Assembly (NCBI RefSeq): GCF_031127875.1
Contig: NZ_JARXIA010000017.1
Location: forward strand, 1-64,000
Reading direction: 5' to 3'
From: Pelagicoccus sp. SDUM812005
Lineage (GTDB): Bacteria; Verrucomicrobiota; Verrucomicrobiia; Opitutales; Opitutaceae
Length of the DNA: 64,000 nt
Within the stretch, counting starts at the first letter, position 1. Every line of letters begins with the position of its first letter. The notes beneath the pieces are model-generated. The model saw nothing but the letters and a program-made list of their open reading frames with translations, ran no database searches and was not told the DNA's origin. A program made the translations under genes and the position numbers. Shown here in pieces: positions 16,584 through 24,749 of this stretch.

Positions 16584-17618
16584 CTAAAGCACCCACTGGA
16601 TTAGGATGCCACCTACCACTGCGGCGCTCAGAACGATAGCGACAAACGCCACCACCGCCTTGGGCTTGAGCACCGACGATACAAGCGCGATCTCCGGAAG
16701 GCTGGCGCCTGTGCCGCCGATGATAAGGGCCATCGCTGGGCCCAGCCCCATGCCTTTCGCGATCAGCACCTTCAATAGCGGCACCGCCATCTCAATGCGA
16801 AGGTACACCGGCACTCCAATTACCGCAGCGATGAAGATGGAAAGCAGGCTGTCGCCACCGACGTACTTCTCGACGATATCCGCCGAAAGGTAGGCGGCCG
16901 AAACGCCACTGATCAGGGCCCCCAGAAGCACATAGGGAATAATCTTCTTAAACAAGGCCCACGCGAAACGAAGTGCCAATTGCGGCTTCCCCGGTTCCGC
17001 CGCAGCCACCGCCGCAACGGTTCCCCCAGATGCCAGGGCCTCGCAGGGAGTTAAGGGTAGCGGTTCGCCGCAGACGGATTCGCTCCGACTGCAGCTCGGA
17101 GCCGGAGCTGGTCCTTGACCGCAGCTCGTAGGTGCCGCGGCACTACAGCCTCCCGCGGCTTTCCGGTCTCCGAGCTCCTCGCCGCGCTTGATCTCGTTCC
17201 TCCAAGGAGTTTTCGTTATCAGCCAGCCACCGGCCACCGCCGCCGTGAAGGCGATCGCGAAATAGGCCGCCGTAACCTTGAAGCCGAAAACGGCATAGAC
17301 CATCGCGATCACGATGAAATTGCAGAGCGGCGCCGAGACGAGGAAGCTCAGCACCGTCCCCAGCGAAATGCCCATGCTCGCCATCCCCATGGTCACCGGA
17401 ACCACCGAAGCGCTGCAAAACGGCGTGAGCATCCCGAGAAAGGCCCCCAGGAGCGGGCCGAACTTTTCATGCTTCGTCAGCTTCTTCTGCAGCTTGTCCT
17501 GCGGAATGTACTCCCGCATGAATCCCGTGAGGAGGGAGACGACCGCGATCACGACCACCAGCGCTCCGCCCACGTGGACGAACTCGTTCAAGGCAATGCT
17601 AAGTTTTTCTGTATTCAT
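16584..17618 (-). CDS. PF03773-type permease (ArsP-like), Cys-rich loop
   Basis: A 344-residue membrane protein. GPLLGAFLGMLTPFCSASVV and its second-half counterpart FIAAVIGVPVYLRIEMAVPL are typical of the two-repeat permease family that includes ArsP (organoarsenical efflux) and the SO_0444-type Cu/Zn exporters. About ten membrane segments are expected. Between the halves is a cytoplasmic loop of around 60 residues with four to five cysteines (GGCSAAAPTSCGQGPAPAPS, SCSRSESVCGE), likely a metal or metalloid capture site. It leads the operon with the arsR-type gene, so it exports something the repressor senses; arsenicals or a soft metal are both possible. Confidence 0.8.
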   Translation of the reverse strand: MNTEKLSIALNEFVHVGGALVVVIAVVSLLTGFMREYIPQDKLQKKLTKHEKFGPLLGAFLGMLTPFCSASVVPVTMGMASMGISLGTVLSFLVSAPLCNFIVIAMVYAVFGFKVTAAYFAIAFTAAVAGGWLITKTPWRNEIKRGEELGDRKAAGGCSAAAPTSCGQGPAPAPSCSRSESVCGEPLPLTPCEALASGGTVAAVAAAEPGKPQLALRFAWALFKKIIPYVLLGALISGVSAAYLSADIVEKYVGGDSLLSIFIAAVIGVPVYLRIEMAVPLLKVLIAKGMGLGPAMALIIGGTGASLPEIALVSSVLKPKAVVAFVAIVLSAAVVGGILIQWVL

Positions 17619-17661
17619 AACGCGAAATCTTAAAGCGATGGAAAAGCGCCTTTCATTTGCT

Positions 17662-17683
17662 CACTTGCATTAGTTTGCAAGTG
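17662..17683 (-). promoter_or_regulatory. ArsR-type operator upstream of the permease
   Basis: The perfect 8-bp inverted repeat CACTTGCA / TGCAAGTG with a 6-base spacer (TTAGTT) lies 44-65 bases before the permease start. Size and placement fit ArsR-type operators. On the minus strand TTGCAA within it may act as the -35 element, with a weak -10 (AAATGA) 16 bases on. The promoter assignment is tentative. Confidence 0.6.
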
Positions 17684-17881
17684 TTTTATTTCAGAAAGCA
17701 GCGGCGTCCCGGGCCCAAGCAGCGGCAAGGGGATGCAGGGCTCGCCGGCTTGAACGAGCCCTCAGACAATCCAGCCCGCCTCTACGCGCTAGCCAAAGCT
17801 CGAGGCATTCGCCCCCAAAACCACCTGCAGAAAAAGCTGAATACGCTGTGCAAAAACGCTCCCCTCACCTAATCCTGTTGC

Positions 17882-18319
17882 ATGTCCAACCAACCTTGCC
17901 CCGCCTGCGAACGCCCCCTTTCCGATAAAGCGCCGAGCTGCCCCCACTGCGGCCACCCGCTGAAAACGGACAGCCCACCCTACGCCAGCCTCTGGCAGGC
18001 CGTCACCAGGGCCCGAACCCCTATCAACGTTTTCGCCTTGGCCATGATGGCCAGCGCCTCGGTCTTCGGAGCCAGCGCCACGCAACTCGGCGACAACGCC
18101 CTGATCGCCTTCACCTACGCCCTGCACATCTTCCTCGCGATCGCCGGCATGTTCTTCCTTTGCCTGATCCTCTGCCGCTCCTGCATCTACCACCCCGAGG
18201 AACTGGCAAAGGCGAAGAAGGACGGCCTCGAAATCCCACCCGACCGTCCCATTCTTGCGGCTTGCCTGATCGGTGTCATGATCGTTGGATACAGCGTCTA
18301 CCAGTTCGTCACTCGCTAG
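17882..18319 (+). CDS. Zinc-ribbon membrane protein
   Basis: The 145-residue protein begins with a zinc ribbon (CPACERPLSDKAPSCPHCGH, two CxxC pairs), followed by three hydrophobic segments (VFALAMMASASVFGASAT, FLAIAGMFFLCLILCRSC, ILAACLIGVMIVGYSVY). The role is unknown; zinc-ribbon-plus-helix proteins of this kind are common and uncharacterised. It is followed 30 bases later by another small membrane protein on the same strand, so the two are probably one unit. Confidence 0.7.
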   Translation: MSNQPCPACERPLSDKAPSCPHCGHPLKTDSPPYASLWQAVTRARTPINVFALAMMASASVFGASATQLGDNALIAFTYALHIFLAIAGMFFLCLILCRSCIYHPEELAKAKKDGLEIPPDRPILAACLIGVMIVGYSVYQFVTR

Positions 18320-18349
18320 ACGTTAAAGATCCCCCCTTCCCCTGCCCCC

Positions 18350-18784
18350 ATGAATACCTACCACTTAAAAATCCTCACCAAACTCGACAGCATCCAATAC
18401 AAGGAAATCCAGGCCGACTCCGAAGCGGAAGCCCTCCGCAAGGCTGAAGTTAAATTTCCACTACACAAGGAAATCGAAATCTCCGCCGCTCCCTTTCGCG
18501 AACCTACCGCACCTCAAGAAGACCCCGTCTTCGAGCGCAAGCTAGCCGAGGTCAAACTCCGCTCCCGCGAGAAAAAGGCCCGCGGAGCGAGAAAGGAAGG
18601 ATGGGCATTCCTCATAGGCGGCTGCCTGATCCAGCTCGCCGTCCTCCTCTTTTCTGGATACATCATCCTTTGGCTCGCCATACCGATCATTTGGGGCGTT
18701 AGCCGGATCGCTTACGGATCTGCCGAACTCAACAGAACCCGCGAATCCCTGCGGGAGCTGCAAGAGGCTTCCGCCCCCAGCTAA
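18350..18784 (+). CDS. Small membrane protein with N-terminal soluble domain
   Basis: The 144-residue protein has a beta-alpha N-terminal part (YHLKILTKLDSIQYKEIQAD, then SEAEALRKAEVKF), a charged helix, and a hydrophobic pair of segments (AFLIGGCLIQLAVLLFSGYI, ILWLAIPIIWGVSRIAYG). No family recognised. It is probably co-transcribed with the zinc-ribbon gene, and it runs convergently into the heparinase-like gene with a 15-bp gap. Confidence 0.65.
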   Translation: MNTYHLKILTKLDSIQYKEIQADSEAEALRKAEVKFPLHKEIEISAAPFREPTAPQEDPVFERKLAEVKLRSREKKARGARKEGWAFLIGGCLIQLAVLLFSGYIILWLAIPIIWGVSRIAYGSAELNRTRESLRELQEASAPS

Positions 18785-18799
18785 GGCCCCGCAAGGCCG

Positions 18800-20689
18800 C
18801 TACTCGTTCCCGCTCAAGCGTACCACGATTTCCACTACGCCGTCCTGCGCGAGGTGGGCGGGCACGACCAAATCGATTCGCTTCAAGCCCGGCAGAGTCT
18901 TGTCCATGGGGTGCAGCGGCAGTTCTAGCGAGGTCACCGACGCCCGCAAGCCTTCCGGGGAAAGGATCGCCAGGCTCAGCTCCTCCCCATCCCGTTTCAG
19001 GAGGAGTCCCTCCTTCGTCTCCAACAAACTCGCCTGAGTTGTCATTTGCCAGCGGATACGCTCCGTCGCCTCGTTCACCTCGACCCGATCCCGAATCTCT
19101 AGGCTCCGCTTTCCCAGCGTACGAAACGAGCGACGCGCGCTCTTCACCTTGTCTCCATAAAGGGCGCCCATGTCGAGCGTGGCGGTTCCTCGTTCCGCGT
19201 CGAACGACGCCACATCCACCATTCCCGACACCTGATGCAGGGCCTCGTTGACCGTTACGGTGCTGTGCCCGAAATTGTTCTTGGATAGCAATCCCCAACG
19301 AGCGCTATCCTGCGCCCTCGCCCACAGGCTACCTCCCACCCTTTTATAATATTCTTCCAGCTCATGGTAGGCTTGGTTGCCCAAGTCGATAGCCCAACGC
19401 ACTCCGTCGAGCTCGAAGACGAAGGCTCCGCCATCCATGTTGCCATGGGCGTTATCGGCACGGCCTCCCTTGAAGGCGAGGTACAGGGCATCCTTGTCCT
19501 CGAAGGACGACCGGAGCACGCCTACCGGATTTTCGCCGTTCGCCACCCAGTTGTTAGCCAAGGGCTTTGCCGGACCGGGCTCGATATCCAGCAGCCACAA
19601 CAGCTCCACCACCAGCAAACGATCCAGCACGTCGTCCAAGCCATAGCTCCAGTTCACCTCCGCCATCATGTGCTCTGGCTGGGCATAGAGACGATTGCCC
19701 GTCTCCTTCGCGAACCACAGCAGGCCGCCCATGTAGTTCGAGCGCAAGAAACAGTCGTAGTAGTTGTAGTAGAACCCGCTCGGAGCCTTCATCTGCAGCA
19801 CGAAGTCCGCGCTCTCCATAAATCCCGGAGCCTGCTCCAAGTCGAAGGTCGTACCCAATGCCGTATCCAAAACGTCGAGCAAGACCGCATTGAAGCTTGT
19901 TCCATAATTCCAATACATCGGCCCCTCCACATACGCCCCGTCCGGAGCATAGGTTTCGAGAGCCAGATGGAGATTCTCCCGCATGCGTTCGATCGCCGCG
20001 GCAGCCTCTTCCGGATACGTCTCCGCGAGCTGGATCGCAGCCGCGACGATCCCCGCGTTGCAGACTTGGTTCCAGTTATTGGGCCGACGGAAAACGTACT
20101 GCAAATCCGCCTCCATCGAAACCGCCAACGCCTTCTCGTACAGCGCCGCTTCCGCCAAGGCGCGAACGTCCGAGTCCATTGCCTCGCCCGCCCAGTCCAA
20201 GGCCAGGGACACCCCAAGAGCCATTTCCGCCACGTCGAGGAAGTGCGACGGATTCCAGTCGCTGAACCGGGATACCGCCACCAAGCACTCCTCCAGCCGC
20301 TCCAAGTAGGCGCGATCCCCCGACATCCGCCACGCAAAGGCCAAGAAGGTCGTCCGCTTCAAGGCGGCCCGCGACACGTCCAGCAAGCGGCGCCCCGTCA
20401 CCTTTCGCTCCAAAACCGGAAGCTGCAAGACGGCGTCAGCCTGCTCGAATATCGCCTCGCTGTAACGCCGGACCACAGGGTCCACCGCGATCCGCTCTCG
20501 CACTCGATCCTCCAAGCCCTCCTGCCAAAGCAGCCGCGGACGTTGGGCCTGCAGGCGTTGCTCCAACCAAGCCACATCTACCCGCCCTTGCGGTTCCGGC
20601 GACCCGCTCTGGGCCACAGAGCACGCGACAGGAACCACGATGGCGGCCATACACAACAAACGACGAGAGAGGGAGCGATACGCAAACAT
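18800..20689 (-). CDS. Heparinase II/III-like polysaccharide lyase
   Basis: The 629-residue protein starts with an export signal (residues 1-27). Residues 40-380 are an (alpha/alpha) toroid with RRPNNWNQVCNAGIV (202-215) and APDGAYVEGPMYWNYGTSF (248-266), the conserved blocks holding catalytic Asn and Tyr in heparinase II/III-like lyases. The second half is the beta-sandwich domain with ADNAHGNMDGGAFVFELDGV, whose His is the expected base. Substrate is an acidic polysaccharide such as uronate-containing glycan; the exact PL family cannot be told. It lies downstream of the NOS gene on the same strand, 160 bases away. Confidence 0.85.
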   Translation of the reverse strand: MFAYRSLSRRLLCMAAIVVPVACSVAQSGSPEPQGRVDVAWLEQRLQAQRPRLLWQEGLEDRVRERIAVDPVVRRYSEAIFEQADAVLQLPVLERKVTGRRLLDVSRAALKRTTFLAFAWRMSGDRAYLERLEECLVAVSRFSDWNPSHFLDVAEMALGVSLALDWAGEAMDSDVRALAEAALYEKALAVSMEADLQYVFRRPNNWNQVCNAGIVAAAIQLAETYPEEAAAAIERMRENLHLALETYAPDGAYVEGPMYWNYGTSFNAVLLDVLDTALGTTFDLEQAPGFMESADFVLQMKAPSGFYYNYYDCFLRSNYMGGLLWFAKETGNRLYAQPEHMMAEVNWSYGLDDVLDRLLVVELLWLLDIEPGPAKPLANNWVANGENPVGVLRSSFEDKDALYLAFKGGRADNAHGNMDGGAFVFELDGVRWAIDLGNQAYHELEEYYKRVGGSLWARAQDSARWGLLSKNNFGHSTVTVNEALHQVSGMVDVASFDAERGTATLDMGALYGDKVKSARRSFRTLGKRSLEIRDRVEVNEATERIRWQMTTQASLLETKEGLLLKRDGEELSLAILSPEGLRASVTSLELPLHPMDKTLPGLKRIDLVVPAHLAQDGVVEIVVRLSGNE

Positions 20690-20849
20690 ACAGCAAAGGG
20701 GTTAGAAGACGGGTCAAAACGAAGCCGAAAACCTAGCCCCGCCCCCGCATCTTGCGCACGCGCCGGGCCATGCCTAAATAGAAAACGCGGCAGCCCACCT
20801 GGATTTCCCCAAAGCCCCGCCGCTTCTGCTCGCTAAACTCGCGGAGCGA

Positions 20850-21896
20850 CTATCCCCTCCCCGAATGAAAAGGGCACTTCCCCGCCGCAATGGAGGCTCC
20901 GGCCACAGCCTGCTCCCAGGCCGCTTTCTGGTACTTGAACGCCGGCTCCGGACGGCTTGGGTCGTAGCCCCGGTGATACAAGTCCATCGTAGAACCGGCC
21001 ATCGGCGGAACCAACCAAGACCAATCGCCCGGCACCGACCTGCCGAGGGATTCCTCCTTCTGCACAAAACTCGAAAACTGCTGGGCCGCCGTATGGTGGT
21101 CCACCATAGCCACACCTGCCTCCTTGAACGAGTACATCACTGCCGCGCAGAGCTCCACCAAAGCCCGATCCCGCCAAAACGACGTCCTATCCCGAGTCGA
21201 AAGCCCCAGCCCTTCCGCAATCGCAGGAAGCATGTTGTAGCGCTCCCTGTCCCCGAAATTCCTCACGGCAATCTCCGTTACCATGTAGTGGCCACTGAAG
21301 GGCGCCGCAGAAAACTTCCAGTCGTCGAATACCAACGCCATGTCCGCGATCGCCGGCAAGGCATGCCAACGCAACCCCAACTTCTCGAACCATTCGTACT
21401 TCGGATGACGTATTCGCACCTCAAATACACTTTTCCGGGGGATCTCGAACAACTTAACCCCAAGCGAGGGAACCTCGATCGCCAGCGGCAAAATATCGAA
21501 GGCGCTGGGCTGGGACGGAGGCGTCCACCCCAAGTCCCTCAGTCGACGCGTCAGCTCGAGCTGAGCCGGATCGCCCAGAACCTCCCCGTCACCGAGCGGG
21601 TAGCCCGCGTACCGCACCAATTGGCTGTTCCAGATGCGAATCCCTCGCTGCCCCCGCGGTACAGGATCAAAGACGGTAATGGTGGAGCGAATTCGCCCCT
21701 CGTTGGTGGAGTAGTGCAAATGCCGCAAGCAGGCTTCGAAAATCTCGTCGTGCCCGCATGCTCCTCGAGCGTCCAGTAGCTCCAGCCCCTCCCACATCGC
21801 CCTACCGATGCACCGTGCGCTATTGCGCCACGCCTCGCGGGCCTTTTGTCTAATCTCTACCGCCTCCAGGGCTGCTTGGCTACTCATGTCTCGCAT
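20850..21896 (-). CDS. nos: Bacterial nitric oxide synthase oxygenase
   Basis: The 348-residue protein is an oxygenase-only NOS. AWRNSARCIGR (22-32) contains the haem-ligand C29. FDILPLAIE, FEIPRKSVFEVRIRHPKYEW, FSAAPFSGHYMVTEIAVRNF with substrate-binding E208, and HHTAAQQFSSFVQKEESLGR plus GDWSWLVPP are family blocks in the correct order. It would make NO from arginine using an outside reductase. Two normally aromatic family positions are His here: H178 (WHALPA for WYALPA) and H203 (GHYM for GWYM), and the usual GG before the substrate site is DD (191-192). The C-terminus ends GKCPFHSGRG, a CP-type box. A second ATG four codons in is an alternative start. No reductase or pterin gene is nearby. 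Confidence 0.9.
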   Translation of the reverse strand: MRDMSSQAALEAVEIRQKAREAWRNSARCIGRAMWEGLELLDARGACGHDEIFEACLRHLHYSTNEGRIRSTITVFDPVPRGQRGIRIWNSQLVRYAGYPLGDGEVLGDPAQLELTRRLRDLGWTPPSQPSAFDILPLAIEVPSLGVKLFEIPRKSVFEVRIRHPKYEWFEKLGLRWHALPAIADMALVFDDWKFSAAPFSGHYMVTEIAVRNFGDRERYNMLPAIAEGLGLSTRDRTSFWRDRALVELCAAVMYSFKEAGVAMVDHHTAAQQFSSFVQKEESLGRSVPGDWSWLVPPMAGSTMDLYHRGYDPSRPEPAFKYQKAAWEQAVAGASIAAGKCPFHSGRG

Positions 21897-22185
21897 CGGA
21901 AAGACGAACGAAACAAGCCCCCGGGCTCACCTTGGCAAAAGAAAACCGCATCTCCCTTTCCCGAAAATTGCATTTCACAGCATCCGCTCCCTCGACCACC
22001 ACCCGTCCGTTTTACCAGAAATCGCAGCCGCTTTTGATTGCAGCCCCCGAAGAAGCCAGACCAAGGAGCTCAATCCGATTCCTGACTGAATAAACACCGA
22101 GCCCGAACGTGAAATGCCTCAGCCCTTGCGCTAGACGCATCATCAACAACCCTCGAAAGCAAACGTCCTTACCCGAAAGAAGAAA

Positions 22186-23838
22186 ATGAACCCAATCAAG
22201 TGGACCGCCACCCTGACCTGCCTTCTCTTCGCCTTCCTCGCGAACGCAGACGAACCCGCAAGCGCGTCGGTTACGATCGCCCTTTCCAGCGATGAAACCG
22301 AGCTGACGGAACAGCCCGACGGCAGCCTGCTGCTCACGGTCTCCCAATCCGACGCCGACGCCTTCGCGAAAACCGGACACGTCAGCTACCGCGACTTCGG
22401 GGCCCTCGGCGACGGCGCCACCGACGATGCCAACGCCATCGCCGCCACCCACGCCTACGCCAACCAACATCAGCTCCCCGTCAAAGCCGACGACGACGCA
22501 ACCTACTACATCGGAGGCAAGAACCGCACCGCCATCATCCAAACCGACACCGACTTCGGCAACGCCTCCTTCATCATCGACGACACCGCCGTCGAGGATC
22601 GCACCGCGCCCGTCTTCGAAGTCACCTCCCGCCTGAAGCCCTTCCCGCTCGAAGGCCTAAGCTCCCTGCGCCGCAACCAAAAGCGCATCAAGGCGCCCGG
22701 GCCCAGCCTCATCACCGTCACCGACGCCCACACCAAGCGCTACATCCGCTTCGGTCTAAACCAAAACAACGGGGCCGCCCAAACCGACATCTTCGTCGTC
22801 GACAAGAACGGCAAGCTCGATCCCAAGGCCCCTATCATCTGGGACTTCGACCAGATCACCGAAGCCACCGCCATCCCTATCGACGAAACGACGCTCACCA
22901 TCGCCGGCGGGATTTTCACCACCATCGCCAACCAAGCCGAATCCAAGTACACCTACTACAGCCGCAACCTCACCATCACCCGCTCCAATGTAGTGGTAGA
23001 CGGACTACAGCACCACGTCACCGGCGAGGGCGAGCATGGCGCCCCCTACGGCGGCTTCATCGCCATCCGCGACGCTGCCTACGTCACGGTTAAGAACGCC
23101 CTCCTAACCGGACGGAAGACCTACACCACCATCGGCTCCGCCGGCAAACCGGTAAGGATGGGCAGCTACGACATCCTCGTGAACCGCTCCCTCAACGTCT
23201 CTTTCGTAAATTGCAGCCAGACCAACGACATCCACGATCGCACCTACTGGGGCATCATGGGATCGAACTTCTCCAAGAACCTCCTCTACGACGGCTGCAC
23301 CCTCTCCCGCTTCGACGCCCACATGGGAGTCGCCAACGCCACCATCCGCAACTCCACCCTCGGGCACATGGGCATCAACGCCATCGGCAGCGGAACCTTC
23401 ACCCTAGAAGACTCAACCGTGCACGGCTACTCCCTCATCAACCTGCGACCGGACTACGGAAGCACCTGGCAAGGCACCCTCATCATCCGCGACTGTCGCT
23501 TCGTCCCCGCCAACGGCAGGCCCATCAGCGCCAACCTGATCGGCGGACGCAACTCCACCCTGCACGACTTCGGCTACACCTGCTACCTGCCCGAAAAGAT
23601 CCTCATCGAAAACCTTTTCATCGACGACTCCAACCACCCCGATCCCTACCACGGTCCCGCCATCTTCAGCGATTTCACTCCCGATATGACCGACGAAAGC
23701 TTCCAAGAAGCCTACCCCTACGTTCGGCCCCGAAAAGTGCTGCTGAGAGACGTCACCACCGCTAGCGGCAAAAGCCTCCGCATCAGCGACAACCCCGTGC
23801 CCTTCAAAAAAGTGAAAGTCGTCACCCGCAAACGCTAA
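22186..23838 (+). CDS. Secreted right-handed beta-helix protein (pectate-lyase type)
   Basis: The 550-residue protein has a signal peptide (residues 1-21). YRDFGALGDGATDDANAI (68-85) is the N-terminal pectate_lyase_3/GH28-type block. The rest shows parallel beta-helix coils (VTVKNALLTGRKTYTTIGSA, VSFVNCSQTNDIHDRTYWGI, ATIRNSTLGHMGINAIGSGT). It likely binds or cleaves a polysaccharide. I do not see a certain GH28 or PL catalytic motif. It is divergent from the NOS gene with 290 bases between and convergent with the sigma factor gene. Confidence 0.75.
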   Translation: MNPIKWTATLTCLLFAFLANADEPASASVTIALSSDETELTEQPDGSLLLTVSQSDADAFAKTGHVSYRDFGALGDGATDDANAIAATHAYANQHQLPVKADDDATYYIGGKNRTAIIQTDTDFGNASFIIDDTAVEDRTAPVFEVTSRLKPFPLEGLSSLRRNQKRIKAPGPSLITVTDAHTKRYIRFGLNQNNGAAQTDIFVVDKNGKLDPKAPIIWDFDQITEATAIPIDETTLTIAGGIFTTIANQAESKYTYYSRNLTITRSNVVVDGLQHHVTGEGEHGAPYGGFIAIRDAAYVTVKNALLTGRKTYTTIGSAGKPVRMGSYDILVNRSLNVSFVNCSQTNDIHDRTYWGIMGSNFSKNLLYDGCTLSRFDAHMGVANATIRNSTLGHMGINAIGSGTFTLEDSTVHGYSLINLRPDYGSTWQGTLIIRDCRFVPANGRPISANLIGGRNSTLHDFGYTCYLPEKILIENLFIDDSNHPDPYHGPAIFSDFTPDMTDESFQEAYPYVRPRKVLLRDVTTASGKSLRISDNPVPFKKVKVVTRKR

Positions 23839-23942
23839 GGAACCTCATCGTCTCGTTGTGTACTCTGTTTTCGGATACACCGAAGGGTTCACGACTCGCT
23901 CAAGGACGCAGATCTTACCCGCTTCCAAATCGACGAGCCCAC

Positions 23943-24554
23943 TTAAGTGGCAGAGACACGCCTCATTCCCAGGTCCCGCAACGCTATAATCCCTCTGCGC
24001 ATGGACGTTTTCACGCTTCCCAAAGGCAACTTAAGCTCTCGAGCGATCTCGGAATAGCTCATACCGGTCTCGAAAGACATCTTTATGGGTCGCTTTAAGG
24101 CAGGACTAAGCCTTCCGATCGAATCCTCCAAATTCTGAATATCCGACGCGAGCAGAGCCTCTGCATCCGGCGAGCGACACGACTCCCACATAGGCTGCCC
24201 GTTCCGCAGTTCGTGCGGATCCGCGGCGAAACATACGATTCGACGCCCTCTAATCCGATCGATGGCTGTTCTTTTAGCGATCACTTTAAACAACGGCAAA
24301 GCGGCACCGTTACTTTCGTCGAAAGCCGAACTGTAACGGTACAACTTCAGCATCGCGTCGTTATATACTTCTTCTGCCTTTCCGAAATCCTGCACGACAT
24401 CTAGGATCACCTTCATTCCATAGGGGCGAATGCGGTGATAAAACATCTCGAAAGCAGATTCGTCACTATCGCCCATCCGAACGAGCAAATCCTCCAGCGT
24501 GGGCTCCAATTCATCCTCAAGCCCAGAGTCGTATTCCTCAAAGACACGAACCAT
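23943..24554 (-). CDS. ECF-type RNA polymerase sigma factor
   Basis: A 203-residue sigma-70 family protein. Region 2 is AFEMFYHRIRPYGMKVILDV, then AEEVYNDAMLKLYRYSSAFD; region 4 is GRLSPALKRPIKMSFETGMS, then YSEIARELKLPLGSVKTSMR. I took the start at MVRVFEEY rather than ten codons upstream, because the upstream piece is unlike the family. No anti-sigma gene is adjacent. It lies 3' of the GH115 gene on the same strand with a 195-base gap, so it might be expressed with it or separately. Confidence 0.85.
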   Translation of the reverse strand: MVRVFEEYDSGLEDELEPTLEDLLVRMGDSDESAFEMFYHRIRPYGMKVILDVVQDFGKAEEVYNDAMLKLYRYSSAFDESNGAALPLFKVIAKRTAIDRIRGRRIVCFAADPHELRNGQPMWESCRSPDAEALLASDIQNLEDSIGRLSPALKRPIKMSFETGMSYSEIARELKLPLGSVKTSMRRGIIALRDLGMRRVSAT

Positions 24555-24749
24555 AATACAAAACAATCGAAAAAACCAAAACAATTCTAAGACAGTATCC
24601 CTACCCTGAGCCCAAAGTACCTCAGAACCCTCTAAGACATACCACTTTACCGAATTTAAACGGTATATTCACTATAGCTGATTCCAGCCACCCTGCGAAA
24701 CGTCACGAACCTTCCGCACGGGTGACTGGTCAGAGCTACAAACAATTCA

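Noticed and set aside
19364-20836. 490-codon plus-strand frame opposite the heparinase gene
   Set aside because: It is an Arg/His/Gln-rich antisense shadow with no motifs; the minus strand holds the real lyase.
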